Translations under genes and position numbers: made by a program
NCBI RefSeq assembly: GCF_023856365.1
Contig: NW_026042418.1
Location: 1 to 64,000 of the forward strand
Origin: Brienomyrus brachyistius
Lineage: Eukaryota; Chordata; Actinopteri; Osteoglossiformes; Mormyridae
Direction of reading: 5' to 3'
DNA length: 64,000 bases
In this document: positions 12,479 through 25,700 of the stretch, piece after piece
Layout of the letters: the number at the start of each line of letters is the position of its first letter
How positions within the stretch are numbered: the stretch's first letter is position 1
The notes under the pieces: generated by a model
Told to the model about the DNA's origin: nothing
Database searches by the model: none
Seen by the model: the letters and a program-made list of their open reading frames with translations, nothing else

Positions 12479-14750
12479 GCATGCACAAAAACTGCCCCCA
12501 ACAATGTCTTCTGGCATCTTCCTTCTTTACATCAACTTATATAGCTCTAGCAATTAAATCCCTCTGTATTTATATAATTGTTCATAGTTTCTAATCTACT
12601 TGTTTTGTGATTTCTACATCATGAATGTAGTTCGGTGCTACGGGTTAAGCATGTTAAGAAGAGTCATGTATAAAAGATAAACCGAAGGGAATGTGACTGC
12701 ACTTGTCTCTTTAAAAAGGTTGTTGACAAAAGTTATAAATCTTTGGAGAAGTTTGCCGACCTAAGCTGGATGTAAAGGACTCGTACAGCCACACTGCCCA
12801 ACTGAGTGTTTGCTCAGCTCAAATTTTACATCATTAACCCATCATGAAATGCTGAGATTGTAGGCAATTCATACCAGTGCATCTTTGGAAAAGCAATATT
12901 TCAGAATATTACACTTTGAAATTTACTTTACGTCACTGATATACAAAGGCAGGATGAAACCCAGGTAAAAAATAAACCACATAACAACATGTTGTCTCAT
13001 CTCTCTCACAAACATCCATTCCACAGTAAATGTCCAACCTCTTGGCAATCGAGTCTCAATCCAATATCCAACAGGTGTTTTAAGCAGCTGGTGTGACGGC
13101 CTGCCATGCCGTTCAGGTTGTATCCTTGCCTCGATTCACTATGAACCTGACACGCGGACAATTACGGAATTGAGTTGGATGTTCATAGCAGAAACACCTG
13201 TTATTCCAATCCCGACACAACATTTAGTTCAAATCCGAGTCAAAAGACTTGTTTCCATAAATATCTGTTCATTTGTACGATGCAGGCGGGACGGGTGACA
13301 TGATAACTTAATGATCCAAGCAGCCCCCCTCTCCACTTTTATTATAAGACTTCCTTCGGCATGACTTGCACCGATCTCGGCTCCTTCTTTCCCTATTTGG
13401 TGCTGAACGCTCCCGGGCACACGGAAGATGCTGAGGGCTGCATCATCAAACTGTAAACCCGCTCGATCTGCTGTCCGACGTAAATAAAGGAGGCTTATTA
13501 AACCGGGGGCATCCAAACCGCGCACCCCCACCCCCATCCAGCAATGGAGTGCGAAAAAACCCGAAAACCCAACGAGGCTTCTGCGGATCTAGAAGAACGC
13601 CGTTAATATAAACGAGAACAATAGTCCCCAGCCATGCAAAGTGCCATTACTTCTTTAACTCTTGAGATTTACATAATGCCCCCCTTCTCCAGAGTCCTCA
13701 CACTGCCCCTGCATCTCCAATCCTGCGCTCCTCTCCTACATTTACAAACAGTTTATTTCTCTTAATAATAAAAATGAAACGAGAACCGACAGGTAGGTAA
13801 GTAGGCAGCCCGTTTCGACTGTGAGAAACGACACAGGCAGAATACTTTAACCGTATTTTCTAATGCAACCGAGCTGAAAATAACAATGAATCGGCTGATA
13901 TCTGGCAATGTGCTTTCCCTCACAATCACCCTAACTTGGAGGCGCATAATACAGCAGCTACACAGCTTAAGATAACATTATGTACATTTCCCAAGATAGA
14001 TCGCTACTTTTTATTGCGAGGCCCTTTCAAAAGAAGATCTTGCAGTGGAAAGTGGCTGGCGGGGCTGTGTTTAAGGGGCACGTCGTGCGGCGCGGGTTAT
14101 TTCTGATAAAATGCTCTGTCGGCGACGGTTTGGATGCAGTTGTGACGGACATTGGGGATTGCAAGTGCTGATGGTGGCAGCGCTTTCGCAGCTAGCCGGG
14201 CAGGGAGCTAGCTGCACGATCGGGGCTAAAACAAAGAGTGATAACACGTACCAGCTAACCAGCGAACCACCTTACCCAGCTAACTTATGGGGCTATTAAG
14301 AAGAACAATAAAAAGGCAGAAATACTGCACACATATTTAAAAAATAAAGACTGGGGCATTTCCCTTCTGGAAAAAAAAAGAAATGCATGGCTGAGAATGA
14401 GATCATCCGAGGCCAACACACACACATACACACACACACACAAAAAATCTGTTTAAAAAATTGGTTAGCCAAAATGAAGCCAGCTAAGCTAGTGGAGAGG
14501 CTGTCCGTAGCTGCAGCCACCTGCCGTAGCGATCAGATCCATCTGCGTAAAAGGAGAAAGCCGAAGCGGAGCCGGGGAAGCCAGTTTAATAAGAAATAAT
14601 TAATCCAGTAAGCCTTTCGGTTCGCAGGAGAAGAAGGACCGGATAACGAAGCGAAAATCGATGCACAAAAAAAAATTAGACAGCTAACGATCAGCAAGTC
14701 AAGAGATGAGAATATACAGATACACATATAGGTAGAATAAATATATTCAC

Positions 14751-15260
14751 CTGGACTGAGAACTGGTGTGTTGATGAGGATGAGGATGGTGGAGGTGGTA
14801 GTGATGGAGCGAGAGGTGGTTGTTGTTGTTGGTGGGTTACAGTCGCCAGGACTACGGTGACTATGGCGCTGATTCGCAGGGCAACAGTTGCTATAAAGCT
14901 CACCGGGAGGGGGGCGCAACCTAACTTGGCGCGCGGGAAGAGGCGGCGCCGGCGTGGAAGAGGGGGGGGGCGCCGGTGGCGTGCGCTCGGCTCCGCCTGC
15001 CGATCTGTGTCCATTCCTCACTTCGGGGTCTTTGTTTCGCCGACCCTTAGTGTGGTCTTTAACCTGACTGGTTCCGACAGCCAGTTTTGCACCCCGCCAC
15101 CCCCCGGAAAATTTGCTGGCTTCCGCCCCGCTAACCCCCCAGTTAACCTTCCCGCAGCAGGTGCAGGAACAAGTAAACCGACAATACGAGCGGGACAGGG
15201 GGACTTCGGCCGAACGCGTAGATCAGCTACTGCGCTCGCATGCAGGTTTAACAACTAGAG
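14751..15260 (-). promoter_or_regulatory. rfx3: Candidate rfx3 promoter and first exon (CpG island)
   Basis: This 500-bp stretch is the most CpG-dense part of the left third of the window (for example gcgcgggaagaggcggcgcc near 14930) and separates rfx3 from the AT-rich intergenic DNA. On the minus strand a donor-like CCAG|gtgaat lies at 14751/14750, so a non-coding first exon ending at 14751 and splicing to 605 is plausible. Half-sites ggcaac and gttgct occur at 14879-14892 but in everted order, so I do not claim an RFX X-box. The start site is not determined. Confidence 0.45.
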
Positions 15261-17529
15261 TCAACCTAAGTACTTCAAGTCCTGCAGTTTAGCACTTCAC
15301 ACTCATACCGAGCTACTTATTCGGCAGAGACGATGCTTATGTATTTAATCTTTAATCTTAAAAAACGAACGTATTAAATGGACAGCAAGCGCCAGCATGA
15401 TGCGCGGGACGTGCAGCAGATTGGGGGGGGGGTGTCGATGGCTCAGTCGCAGCCTCTGTATTTTACTCGGGGGCGGGACTTCCTTCAGTCGCAGCTGCAT
15501 GGCGAAGATAGGTAGAGAAGACAGAGAAAGGGGAGAGAAGTCCCTTTCCCTTTCTCCATGTACTGTTCCTTTCTCCCTCGGAGGTTTGCTGTTATTGGTT
15601 AATCAAAGCTGTTTGAAGACTGTCTAAATCTAACGAATTGCTGGCAAAATTATATTTTGTTAGTTCCTTGGCTTACTGGTCATTTATAGTCTAACCTAGC
15701 ATTTCCTTTTTATTATTATTATTATTTTATTTCCACACATAATTTATCTTGTGAATGTCCGTTATGCAAACGCAGCCTCTAGATGCATGAATTTTTATAT
15801 TGCGATATTTATCTGTATTCCGCTGAAAATCTTAATGCTCGTTCTCTATTAATTAAAATATTAGACGTGCTGAAAATGACATTGCAGCGGTATAAATGCG
15901 ACTACGTAAAGTTTTATGCTTGTATATATGAGTCGATTTTGGATGAATTCAGAGCAGTGGACATACATGGAAAAACTCGGTTAATGGTGCCATGTTTTCA
16001 CCTGTTTGCCATATGGAAAAACCTTGAATGTGCAGTTATTTAATAAACTAAATAAAATGCAATACGGTTACGTTGTTATTGTTTTGCCATTTAAATGGTG
16101 CCTAATCTGTTTATTGACCTGCCTTCCAGTTATTATGTGTCAGTTTTAGCTACCTCATACCGATTCAATTACCCATAAACAATATTTTTGCTAAATGACG
16201 CATTATTTTACACTTGTTACGGTTACGGTTTTGTCCAGTGTCTGACTTTTAGGTTTATGACATTCCGTTTGTAGTTAAAAAGATAACTTTTAAAAACATT
16301 TTTTTTTCTGACAAGAAGAAACAGTCAGACTAAAAACTGAAAGGGAATAGTCAAAACTGACTTTTGGTACCCGGTTTTGATTCCCGTAACTTTGTGGTTC
16401 CTGCTAAAGCCATTTGGCCATCGGTAAATTCTAGTGACCCACCTGCATGCATGGGGACATCGATCATTTGTGTAAAACAAACTGGCGTTATGACATAATA
16501 TACGGAACCGGCACAGTAAAGAATATCTAATTAATGTCCATATAGTGAGACAGATCGGCACTGTTACAGATGCAATGGCATATACCCCGAGAAGAACTGC
16601 ACTTTGAACGGTTGGAAACACGCCGTTTAGTGAATGTGCACCAAGAGTCACCGAGAACAGGGAACAGTGACAAAGCCGCGAAATTAGGCAGCCATATTAT
16701 AGACTAACACACAAGGGGTTTAACATAATATAACAGTAATAAAACCTGGCAGTGATTGACACGACGCTATTTAAATTTTACAATGCCCCCTTTTTTGTAA
16801 TCCTACTCGTGTTATGAAAGCTTCATAAAATAGAGAGAGAACCAGATGCTTTGCAATACCCGTTGCCTACTTGTCAAGACATTTGAGGAAAAAAAGTATC
16901 TTCAATAAACAGTGTTTTCATTGCATAAGAATGGAATCTAGATTTTGACATTGGAGGTTGCATTTGTGGGACAAGGGGGTTGTGTTCTATGACTAATTAA
17001 GATTAGTGTACTAGTAAACTTTAAGAACAGTAGACGAAGGAAATGTATGTTGAATGAGTATGTTAATTTCCAGTCATATAGTGTCAGCTTTAACACTGCG
17101 TTGAGTTTCGTTTTTACCTTCTTTAACCTATGCCTGGTCGCAGAACAAGTTTGATTTTTTAAAAACGTAACATTTCATCATAAATTAGGCCTATATGAGA
17201 TAAGACATAGGCCTACTTGTCGAATCCAAATCATTATAAGACAAAACAGGGCTATCAAAAACATGACATACAATAAAGACCTACAATGAAATTGTTAAAT
17301 CAAATCTCCGATGTATAAGAACAGGCTTTACCAAAGCTCAGGCAGCCAGGTGCTATCGCGTTACCCGTGACTGCGCGGGGCCGCCCGGTTCCCCTTCTTC
17401 ATAAATGAGATGCACTGTGTAATCCGAAACGCATACCAGAGAAATTAAGCGTGGGGTCTTGGACACAATCGCCTGAAATGAGTCGGAGCTGAAAATTGTT
17501 GTTATTATGATTATTATTGTTGTTACTTT

Positions 17530-17530
<1 letters not shown>

Positions 17531-17568
<38 letters not shown>
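17531..17568. repeat. (AAT)n microsatellite
   Basis: Twelve or so consecutive AAT/ATA units. Confidence 0.95.
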
Positions 17569-17569
<1 letters not shown>

Positions 17570-17752
17570 TGGAGTATTCGTGTGCATATTAATAATTAGT
17601 TAATAATTCACCAGACTCTCGTTTTGCAATTTATCTTGTATTTTGACGTAAACCCGCCTCTGATGATTGTTTGTGATTCAGAGGAGTAGCACAGCTTTAA
17701 GATGTTATGCAATTTGTTTTATTTTACAGGTTCCTGTTTCAATGTGCCCCCC

Positions 17753-18093
17753 GGGGGTGTTCCACGAAGCAGGGGCCTATACTACAAAGCGGAGTTACTG
17801 GCTTGTCGGGGTAACTTGTAAGATTTAAGGTAGTCTGGGCAAAATATAAGTGAACGCATATGAAGTCCGTTTAAACTATGGTACCTTAAATCCGACAAGT
17901 TACCCCGATAAGCCAGTAACCCCGCTTCGTAGTACAGGCCACAGGATTTCTCGGTTAGCTGGGCTTAATTTAGCTAGAAGTTATGCTTGTCCAATAGAAA
18001 TGCTCCTTACCTAAACTCGTATTGGATAATTATGAGTTCTAGTTAAGTTAAACCCAGCTAACCGAGAAATCCTGTTTCGTGGAACACCCCCCC
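17753..18093. mobile_element. Nested fold-back (MITE-like) elements
   Basis: The outer arms ggtgttccacgaagcagg (17755) and cctgtttcgtggaacacc (18071) are inverted. Inside are two hairpins. The first, 17774-17940, has arms starting ggcctatactac and ending gtagtacaggcc, with long pairing through ttactggcttgtcggggtaa and its complement. The second, 17941-18075, pairs acaggatttctcggttagct with agctaaccgagaaatcctgt. The outer arm is broken by the first hairpin, so one element sits inside the other. No transposase is encoded, and the parent family is not identified. Confidence 0.8.
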
Positions 18094-18440
18094 CCCCTCC
18101 AGCTGCCGTTCAGGAGCACACAAATATTGCTGCCTGTTGCATTGCTTGTGTTTTCGATACTAAATGCATGGAAAGCGGATTTCATTCTATTTGAACTCTG
18201 CATTTATCGCGAAAAGTACAAATATGCATATATCTTAAAGAATGCACTACAAGGCACACCCACAAGAATTGTTGTTGCTGTTGTTATCCATCTTTCTGGA
18301 ATTTTCCAGTGGTGGAGATGCTCCAGGCAGGTGTGCGCATGTCACCTGAGGCCTGCTTATTTAAAAGGTATGATTCGATCGCGTGCCACCCTCCTCAACC
18401 CCCGAACACATCGACGTAATGCATGCCCTTTTTAACATAC

Positions 18441-18722
18441 GGGTGACCAGATAATCTACGTCATAGAGGAGACTTTGAGCTACTTTGGCTTTTATAAACT
18501 ACTTTTAAACTGAAAGCTTCTTGTTCTCCCGATGCTTTAACTGGCTTGTTTTCTTGATGGAAGGAGTCATCTAGCTATTTCACAATAGCATTAGTGAGAC
18601 ACACACGATTATACGAGACAGATCAATCAGCATTCAACAAAAACGCAGTGCTTCAGTGAAATCTATGTCGTTTTAATTGAAATGGTGGTTTACAAATTCT
18701 AGTTTAGCTCAAAGTGTCCCCT
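18441..18722 (+). mobile_element. Old dispersed repeat, copy A (uninterrupted)
   Basis: About 280 bp beginning gggtgaccagat are homologous, with many substitutions, to the sequence flanking a later insertion at 38971-39902. Shared blocks include actttgagct, aaactactt, aaactgaaag, gtgcttnagtgaaat and the terminal ctagttnagctc-like end. This is probably a fossil DNA transposon. Copy A contains the intact site aaactacttttaaac where copy B carries an insert. Confidence 0.7.
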
Positions 18723-20517
18723 TTGTTTGCAATCCCTCGGGAATGTGTGATTGTATTTTCATCAATACATACCAGTTTGTTCCGTTTTTGCAGACTTTCT
18801 GCACATCTGGCTTGTGTGATACATTCATTATAGATTAACTCTGTACTAATACATGAGTTAAAATACAAGATTCCGATTAAAAGAAAAGCTCTGAAAGTCT
18901 AAGCAAATCTCGCGTGTGACAAAACAAAGACTACGGGATTTTTCTTTTTTTCCCTAAGAATAGACTTAAATGGACAGGCTTGCTGTAGGCCTATAACTAA
19001 ATTTTACTCAGTGGATCCGAAAACCGAAGAAGTACACTTCATTATAACCATACAGAGCGCATTATCTTGGTGAATGCATAATACTAAATTATGAAGCTGT
19101 TTACGAAATAATATGTAGGCCTACTTTTTGTAACAATGTCGATTTTTGAAAATATCCCAAAACTCACATTTAGCGACAATTCAGTTTGTTGAGGGAATTA
19201 AAAGCCTGCATGCCCTCGCGCATTACCACAAAACCAGCTAAAAATGAGCTATCCACAGATCAGTCGCTCATGTTTCTTCATTCAGAAATGCAAATGATTT
19301 CATACTTCACGCTGTCTTCGCCACGTAATATCAGATGCGATATGTATAATATCGCTATTAAAATATAACGAGCCAAAATAAACGGGAACGCTACATGCTC
19401 TAAATGAATTTTCATTATTATTGCGATTTATTTTGATGTTTCTGTTACATTGTGGAAGTCGAGTCTTTATTTTTCTGATGACTGAGCGACAAGCGCAGAG
19501 CAGCGCCGCGCTTCAAGGCTACAACACCGTCCTACATTCCACGTGGGAGTGTGAATAGCTTGCTAATTGTGACAAGAAATAACTGCCTATATTGTGTCAT
19601 CCTGGTTAAGGTCTAGAGCAACATCATTGCTAAGTCCTTGATTCCAGCTTGTTCTCCGTCAGGCCTAAATGATGTCGAACACCTAAAGCATAACACTGTA
19701 GGCCAATATTACCGATATTACATATCACTGCTGATGAGAAGGTTTTAAATGTAAGAATGTGTTTATGGTAATTTTTAATAATACTACAAAATATCGATTC
19801 CAAAAGTTTTTTTTTTATGATAAAAGTAAAAGAACATGCATATATCAACATTAGTCTCTCCTTGAAAAAACAATAGAAAAATATACAAATTGACTGAAGA
19901 TGTGGGAAAAAAAACAAAATTGATTTATGTTTTTCATTTTCATTCAGGTAAAATCAAGCACATTTTTGAAACAGCAGTTGGAATTTCAATCAAACACACA
20001 TGGCACCTTTGCCAAACTTCATAGGAAAACACAGAAATGGAGCACAGTTAGTTACATTACAATTACACATTGATTCTGTTTTGCTACAGTTACCCACAAA
20101 GATAAAGGGAATCAGTTGTGCATTTTAAATGCATGTATACAACAAAAGGGCTTTATATTATTTATAAGAATGAAAACAAATGAATGATCACATTTGGAGT
20201 TACGAATTTACATACGTTTTTTTTATCCAGCATAAAGTATTATAATTGATGCACCTGGACCATCCTGTTTGTGGAAGAAATTACTGTTTGTTTTAAAGAA
20301 CCAGGTAAATCTGCAGGACAACATGCTCAGTACCCAGCAGCTGATGGTAGCATTAAGCGCCTGATGGGCGAGGCTTCAGTTATGGTCGATCAGTTTGCAC
20401 ATCCAGGTCAGCCTGGTTCTTCTCATGCAGCACAGTGGCCAGATGCATCTACACTTCTATAATGAGGCATGTGTGATTCACCCAACCTTCACCTCATAAG
20501 TGAGGCATGCGATTGAC

Positions 20518-20556
20518 CCCCCCCCCCCCCCACACACACACACACACACACACACC
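20518..20556. repeat. poly-C followed by (CA)n
   Basis: A C13 run followed by a CA dinucleotide tract. Confidence 0.95.
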
Positions 20557-21564
20557 CAATAGTAAGGCACATGGCTGATTTTGCTGCAGGTCAGTCCCAC
20601 CTGAAAAATGAAAGCAGTGGGGGCTGAAGACCTGGAGATACAAGTCATGGGTATCACTGCACAGTTCATAGGATGCGGCTTTAAATTGGCTCTGTGTATT
20701 AATTAAGAGCGACATAGTACTGTTATGGACTAATACATTCATAGACATAATACAAAGGATACTAAATGAAAAATCTACAGTAAATCTACTGTAGTTGTAG
20801 ATATTCACAGAATCTATTCAACCAACATTATAACATCGCAGTTCCTAAAATGTTCTACTTAAAAAAAAGTTTAATATCCCATCGTTGATTTTAGACTGTG
20901 ATGACATCACAGTGAAAGCCATACTGCAGACAGTCTTGACCCAGCTGGAGAGAAGTATGGTCATGAAACAACAGTGGCTTCTGAGTGCATAATATTGAAC
21001 GAAACAAATGTACAAAACGCTTAAATTACTCAGAAGAACACAGTGCATTGCTACTCGATGTAAACACATTTTTAAAAATCCTTTCCCGGGAAGGCGATTC
21101 AGATCGCTTCTGTATTGTGTAGTTCGTACATTCTTCCAGGAGGTGGCGGTCTTTTCCAGTTTCAAAATGGTTCTTTCGCAAGAATTGCCGGTATCGTGGG
21201 GGGTGAGTGGGTGTGGTAAGTTTGCTGGAAAATGATACCAGTGCCATTCTCCCTTTTAAACTCAGAAAACGGGCGTTTTGAAACATTAATAGTGCAGAAA
21301 AACTCAGTTATTGTGCAATGGTTTCGTAAAGAGCGTGCTCATGCGCAGGAGAATGTTTTTTGGGCATTTTGTACCGGTCAGATCCTGGCTTGTTAATGAT
21401 GAGATACACATCTGCTCAGCAGAAAACAGTTTCTTCAGCCGGTTTTTACTCCAGAGTATTTAGGTTTGTAACTGGAAAGATCAAGAAAAAGACAAGAATA
21501 ATCGCGAGGGAGTAGATCCTTGCGTGGATTTCTGACTTTTGGGATATAAGCAGCATTTTTAAAA

Positions 21565-22570
21565 TTTATTCCTCCACCTCCCATGGACTGCCAAATCACT
21601 GATATCAGTAACCAGTCATAAAAATGTAACATTCACATTTTCTTGGCAATCAAAGGAGTCATTTGGGATGAGGTTAGAGGATCCGAGTCACGGTTTCTGG
21701 GATACTTTTCCAATCAAATACCTTTGGCGCATACACAAAGACTTAAGGGGAATTGTGGGTATATGCAGATTTTGTTATTGCTGTCAACAGTAGCGTTTCC
21801 GTAGAAGTTTGCAGAGTTCATAGGAAATCATTTTAAGGCACTTCTTTAAAATATTAAATGATAATACAAGATAATGATACAAGCAGAAAGCCCAGTGTCT
21901 TCCATCATCCTGCACAATGAATACTAAATATTTTCTGAGCACCGGGAAATTGGAAAAAAAAAGTCCGTCTGTGCCTACTTACTGCAGTGAGACAGGCACC
22001 CATTCTCTCCTCCTGTGAATCAGACTTCTTTCCCTCTCAGTTAGGGGAATGAGTATGTCACTGTCAAACACACCGATACTGATGAGTGTAGCTAGCCAGC
22101 AGCTAGGCAGCATTTACATTACCAATCGACATTACACAAGCTGCTCTTTCCCTCAGACACGGAGATTATTTCCGCTTCTCATGACGTTTAACAGAGTTTA
22201 ACTGAAGCGTCTAAATCTGTACACCCATGCTCTGCAAAATGTTTGCCAGTGGACCTGCTGGGAATGTCATGGCGTGTGGCGATTCTGATGATAACGCTCA
22301 CAAATACCAGTCGCAGTCAGACTTGGACGGCTGACAGGAAGTGAGGCGCAGTCAGAAGGACTGTAGAGGGCGTGGAGGTTGTTTGTTCACATGACCACTC
22401 GGATGTCTGTGATTGGCTTGTTTGACCAACGCTAGTGGTTCTGGTTCCACGTATCCAGATGGAGATGATCTCTTTTGGGTATGGATGTGACGTTCCTTCG
22501 AGGTCTCAGCTCTTTCCAGTCAGTTTGATTGTAATACCATGTTCTAGAACGTTCCTTTCCTACTTGCGCT
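21565..22570 (-). other. glis3: Likely glis3 3' UTR with polyadenylation signal
   Basis: The stop codon of glis3 is at 22573-22571. The first AATAAA on the minus strand after a plausible length is at 21570-21565 (ggAATAAAtttt), giving a 3' UTR of about 1 kb. Other AATAAA hexamers occur further on, at about 19465 and 19426. Vertebrate GLIS3 messages have long 3' UTRs, so the true end could be later. Confidence 0.45.
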
Positions 22571-22707
22571 TTACCCCTCGGAGTAGATACAGGACAGCTG
22601 GCTGGTGGAGCGGTCCATGGCACTGATCTGCAGGAAGCTGGTGTCCTCAGCCATGGCCAGACCCTGGTCCTCCATAAATTCCTGGGGCACCCCGTGGAAG
22701 TCATTCA
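22571..22707 (-). CDS. glis3: glis3 exon 11 (terminal coding exon)
   Basis: The acceptor ttcacag|TGAATGAC starts the exon in phase 1 and it codes residues 846-890, ending ...SCIYSEG and TAA at 22573-22571. The block [20 protein letters not shown] matches the conserved C-terminal transactivation end of human GLIS3 (FLQIS, DR, SQLS). A CA-rich microsatellite lies about 20 bp upstream in the intron (about 22720-22760). Confidence 0.93.
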
Positions 22708-25700
22708 CTGTGAACAGACACACATACACACACACAGAAACACAGACATCCACACACACACACGGTTGATGGGTCTCATATTTGGTGCACCTTCTCTAGG
22801 TGTGACATTCCTCGGTTCATTAACCAGTTACCTGTGATTCCAGACAGAACCTTCTGAAACATGTCGAGACTGTACTGAGCCACCTCTCCGGCAGCTAGAC
22901 CGTCCTGGAAGCCAGCATCTGGGGTCATGTGACAGGAAGTGGCCGGGTTGGCCGGGCCAGCGGCGCTGTCGTACAGCGGGGGACACGTGCTGTGGATCTG
23001 TCCGTAGAACCCTGATGAAAAGCCATAGATGCAGAAATGCTATATGCACACATCATGGTACGTGTATGACCGCTTGTCCATTACAGTGTCAGGGAGCCTG
23101 AAGCTCTTTCAGAAAGTGCAGGGCACCCGGGACGAGGCAGCAGTCATGTGTCCATCATGCTTTTCATCATCCATGGGCATTTATCCAGCACTGTCCCCAA
23201 AAGCCCAAGCAAGGCACAAGACACCCTGGATGGATGCCAGTCACGAATGTCAGATCCAATAGCATTTAAGTCCCCTAACAATGTCCCTTTTTACAAACTT
23301 TATTCCTCCATCATATTCATTTTTATGGATTTTCTCCAGCCTTCTCCCAAAACTGACTTGCATCCCAGATACTGACATTTCTCCCAATGTTATTTCTGCC
23401 TATAAACGAGTACATTTCTATTTGCGCAACATATCCAGACAAGGGAATCGAACGGCAGGGCGATTAATCTGTAAAAGCCAATCTGATCCAGCTTCGATGA
23501 TGACATCACAGCTGGTAAGTCACATGACGTGCCACTGGAGCTTGCTTAAATGTAACTCCTTTGAGCCAGATCACATGGGTCCTGGTCTCTGAAAAACCAC
23601 CAGGATGGCTGAAGCTGTTAATCATGGGCTGCCTGATAAGGAGGGTCTGCTGTGTCATGCTTAGTAATATTCGCTGTACAGCCATTCCTGGAAAATCCAG
23701 CTCTTATAAGGAAATCAGATGGCATTTGTCTATACGGACTGAATCAGGTCCGTGACCCTTTGGAAATGCAACACTGCTCTGCCCCCCCCCCCCAGTAATC
23801 AGAAGGTGTGTGAAGGTGGAATGGATTCTTCAAGCAGTAACCAATATGAAAATACATAAATATGAGGATGGGGGGAGGTGCAGAGCAGCACTGACCTTGT
23901 AGGAGGAGGGCGTCGGCCACGGCTGTGTCCCCTGATTGGCCGAGGGGAGAGCAGGTCTCTTGGCACGGGGCCTCCGTCTTCCGTGGCCTGGGGGTGGGCG
24001 GAGCCGGGAGCCTCTCCTGCCCAGGGCTGAGGTGGAACGGCGAAAGGGCACCATAACTGCGGCACAGTAACAACATAGTGGGTGAAATTTAAAAAGACAT
24101 ATGGCTACATAAAGCCTGGCGCTGGTTGCTGTTTGCGAGGAATCACATGGGAGGTGCCGCCATGATGGGTACGGCCCCCTCGCTCTGCGCCCCTCCATCA
24201 CGGCTAACACCCAGAACAACCCCCCCGGCCCGAGATTCCTGGGAACCGCAGGAATTTCTCACTTTATTTTTTATTATTATTTAATGTTTTTTTTTTTCCC
24301 AGAGACTTATGGGATTTATGGAAACACTGTCTGTGGGAGTGCGTGTGTTGCCGGGAGAGCATTTATGGAGAAAGAGCTTAAGGAGGAAGGAAGACCTGCA
24401 GAGAGGCGAGAAGAAAGCAGCTGCGGGGATTTAACAATCGATTTAACATCCCGAAAGCCATTACGCCAATCCCCTTTGCCAAGCTTTAACGCTATTTTCC
24501 AGATTTTATGAATTGCTTATTGAATTCCTGGGCGACTCCTGCTGGTGGATAGTAGCACAGACTGATGCAGGCCCAGAGAGGGGCAAAACAGAGAAGGGGC
24601 TGAGTTTGGGTTCCGCGAGCCCCCCTCCCCCCCAGGCTTACCGCCACTGAGGTAACAATCAGGGGCTGGCGAGAGGCAGTGAGGGCGGGGCTCTCTGACC
24701 GCGCTGAGCCGATCGGCTCCTCTCGCCGGCAGCTGATGGCAGCTCGAAGCCCCCCCCAAAATCACTAGATATCCCGCTGCTCCCGCTCACCCCACACACC
24801 GGAATCCTCCCGTCTTTCAGCACGGATTGGGAGAGATGGAAAAGAGCCCCAGAGGTAATCTGGCTACGTGCACCGTGGGCTGGGGGCTTTGTCGCCCCGC
24901 GTCAGGCTGCACAGGGTGCCAGCAGACGCAAGATCGGATGCAAACGCACAAGCCCCCCCCCCCCCCACTTAGCAGCATATAACCCGGCCCTGTCTATTTC
25001 TCAGTGTGTAGGGGTGAGATGGTGAGAGAGGGCTAGTCAGTCTCTGTGTGGGGCAGCCAGGGCTGTAGTCATTTAGGGCACTGCAAGTTGGATTCTGAGA
25101 CAAACCCCACCGCCAACCCCCACCCCCAATAGCCCACAAACTATTTCTGATAGTTACTCCTCCGGCATAATGCACCCTCTCCTTCCCTTATTCTTCTCAT
25201 AATCACGCCGTTTTGAACACTATAAGTCTTTTCTTATGTGTGTGTGTATATGTTTTTCTCTCTCTCTCCTTTCATGTTGTGTGAATGGAAACCTTGAGTG
25301 GAGTTTCAATCAGCAGCCCAGCGGGAATGGGGGGGGGGGGGGGGAGTGCAGCCTGGGGGGGGGGGGCTCTTCTGGGACTCACCGCCGTGCTTTCATTACC
25401 CAGCATTCAAAGCAAACAGGAACATTCTACTCTAAGTCGCTTACTTTTCTATAAAAGATCCTCTCGGATGGATTCCTGAGGGACTGCCAGCCGCGGTTAA
25501 ACATAGTAAAAGTTGTCCGCTTCCATACTCCGCCACGGCATCAGCGAACCCTCTCAGCGCTTTCCCTATTCAGTGGTTGCTAAGCTCTCGCATTGTTTAA
25601 CCCATCGTAGCAACAACTGACAACAAAACACACGATTTGATTATAGCCTTTATAAACAAGTTAAGCAACACAATAAGCGGAGCGCTTCCATCGTGCAGAA

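Larger units (their letters stand above)
606..14750 (-). other. rfx3: rfx3 intron 1 and upstream region (overview)
   Basis: If rfx3 transcription starts in the CpG-rich block near 15 kb, this 14-kb stretch is its first intron. It holds the tandem arrays, SINE-like element and CpG-rich islands listed separately. I see no coding exon in 643-1493, 2356-3048, 3763-4144, 4614-8329, 8501-9610, 9801-10105 or 10411-14750. The segments at 6640-7510 and 12050-13500 are non-repetitive, AT-moderate sequence of the kind that often holds conserved enhancers (for instance an octamer-like atgcatat near 7467). That cannot be judged without alignment. Confidence 0.5.
15261..21564. other. rfx3-glis3 intergenic region
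   Basis: This is AT-rich DNA between the candidate rfx3 promoter and the glis3 3' end. Apart from the AAT microsatellite, the nested fold-back element and the old repeat copy listed separately, I see no exon with paired splice sites and recognisable protein. The open frames here are short and lack similarity that I recognise. The region may contain regulatory DNA for either gene. Confidence 0.6.

Noticed and set aside
14857..14892. RFX X-box for autoregulation of rfx3
   Set aside because: The half-sites ggcaac and gttgct are in the wrong relative orientation and spacing for an X-box.
24517..24765. Possible extra glis3 exon with donor TGGCG|gtaagc
   Set aside because: No acceptor/phase combination keeps both neighbours in frame, whereas exon 8 at 25917-26007 joins exon 7 and exon 9 perfectly.
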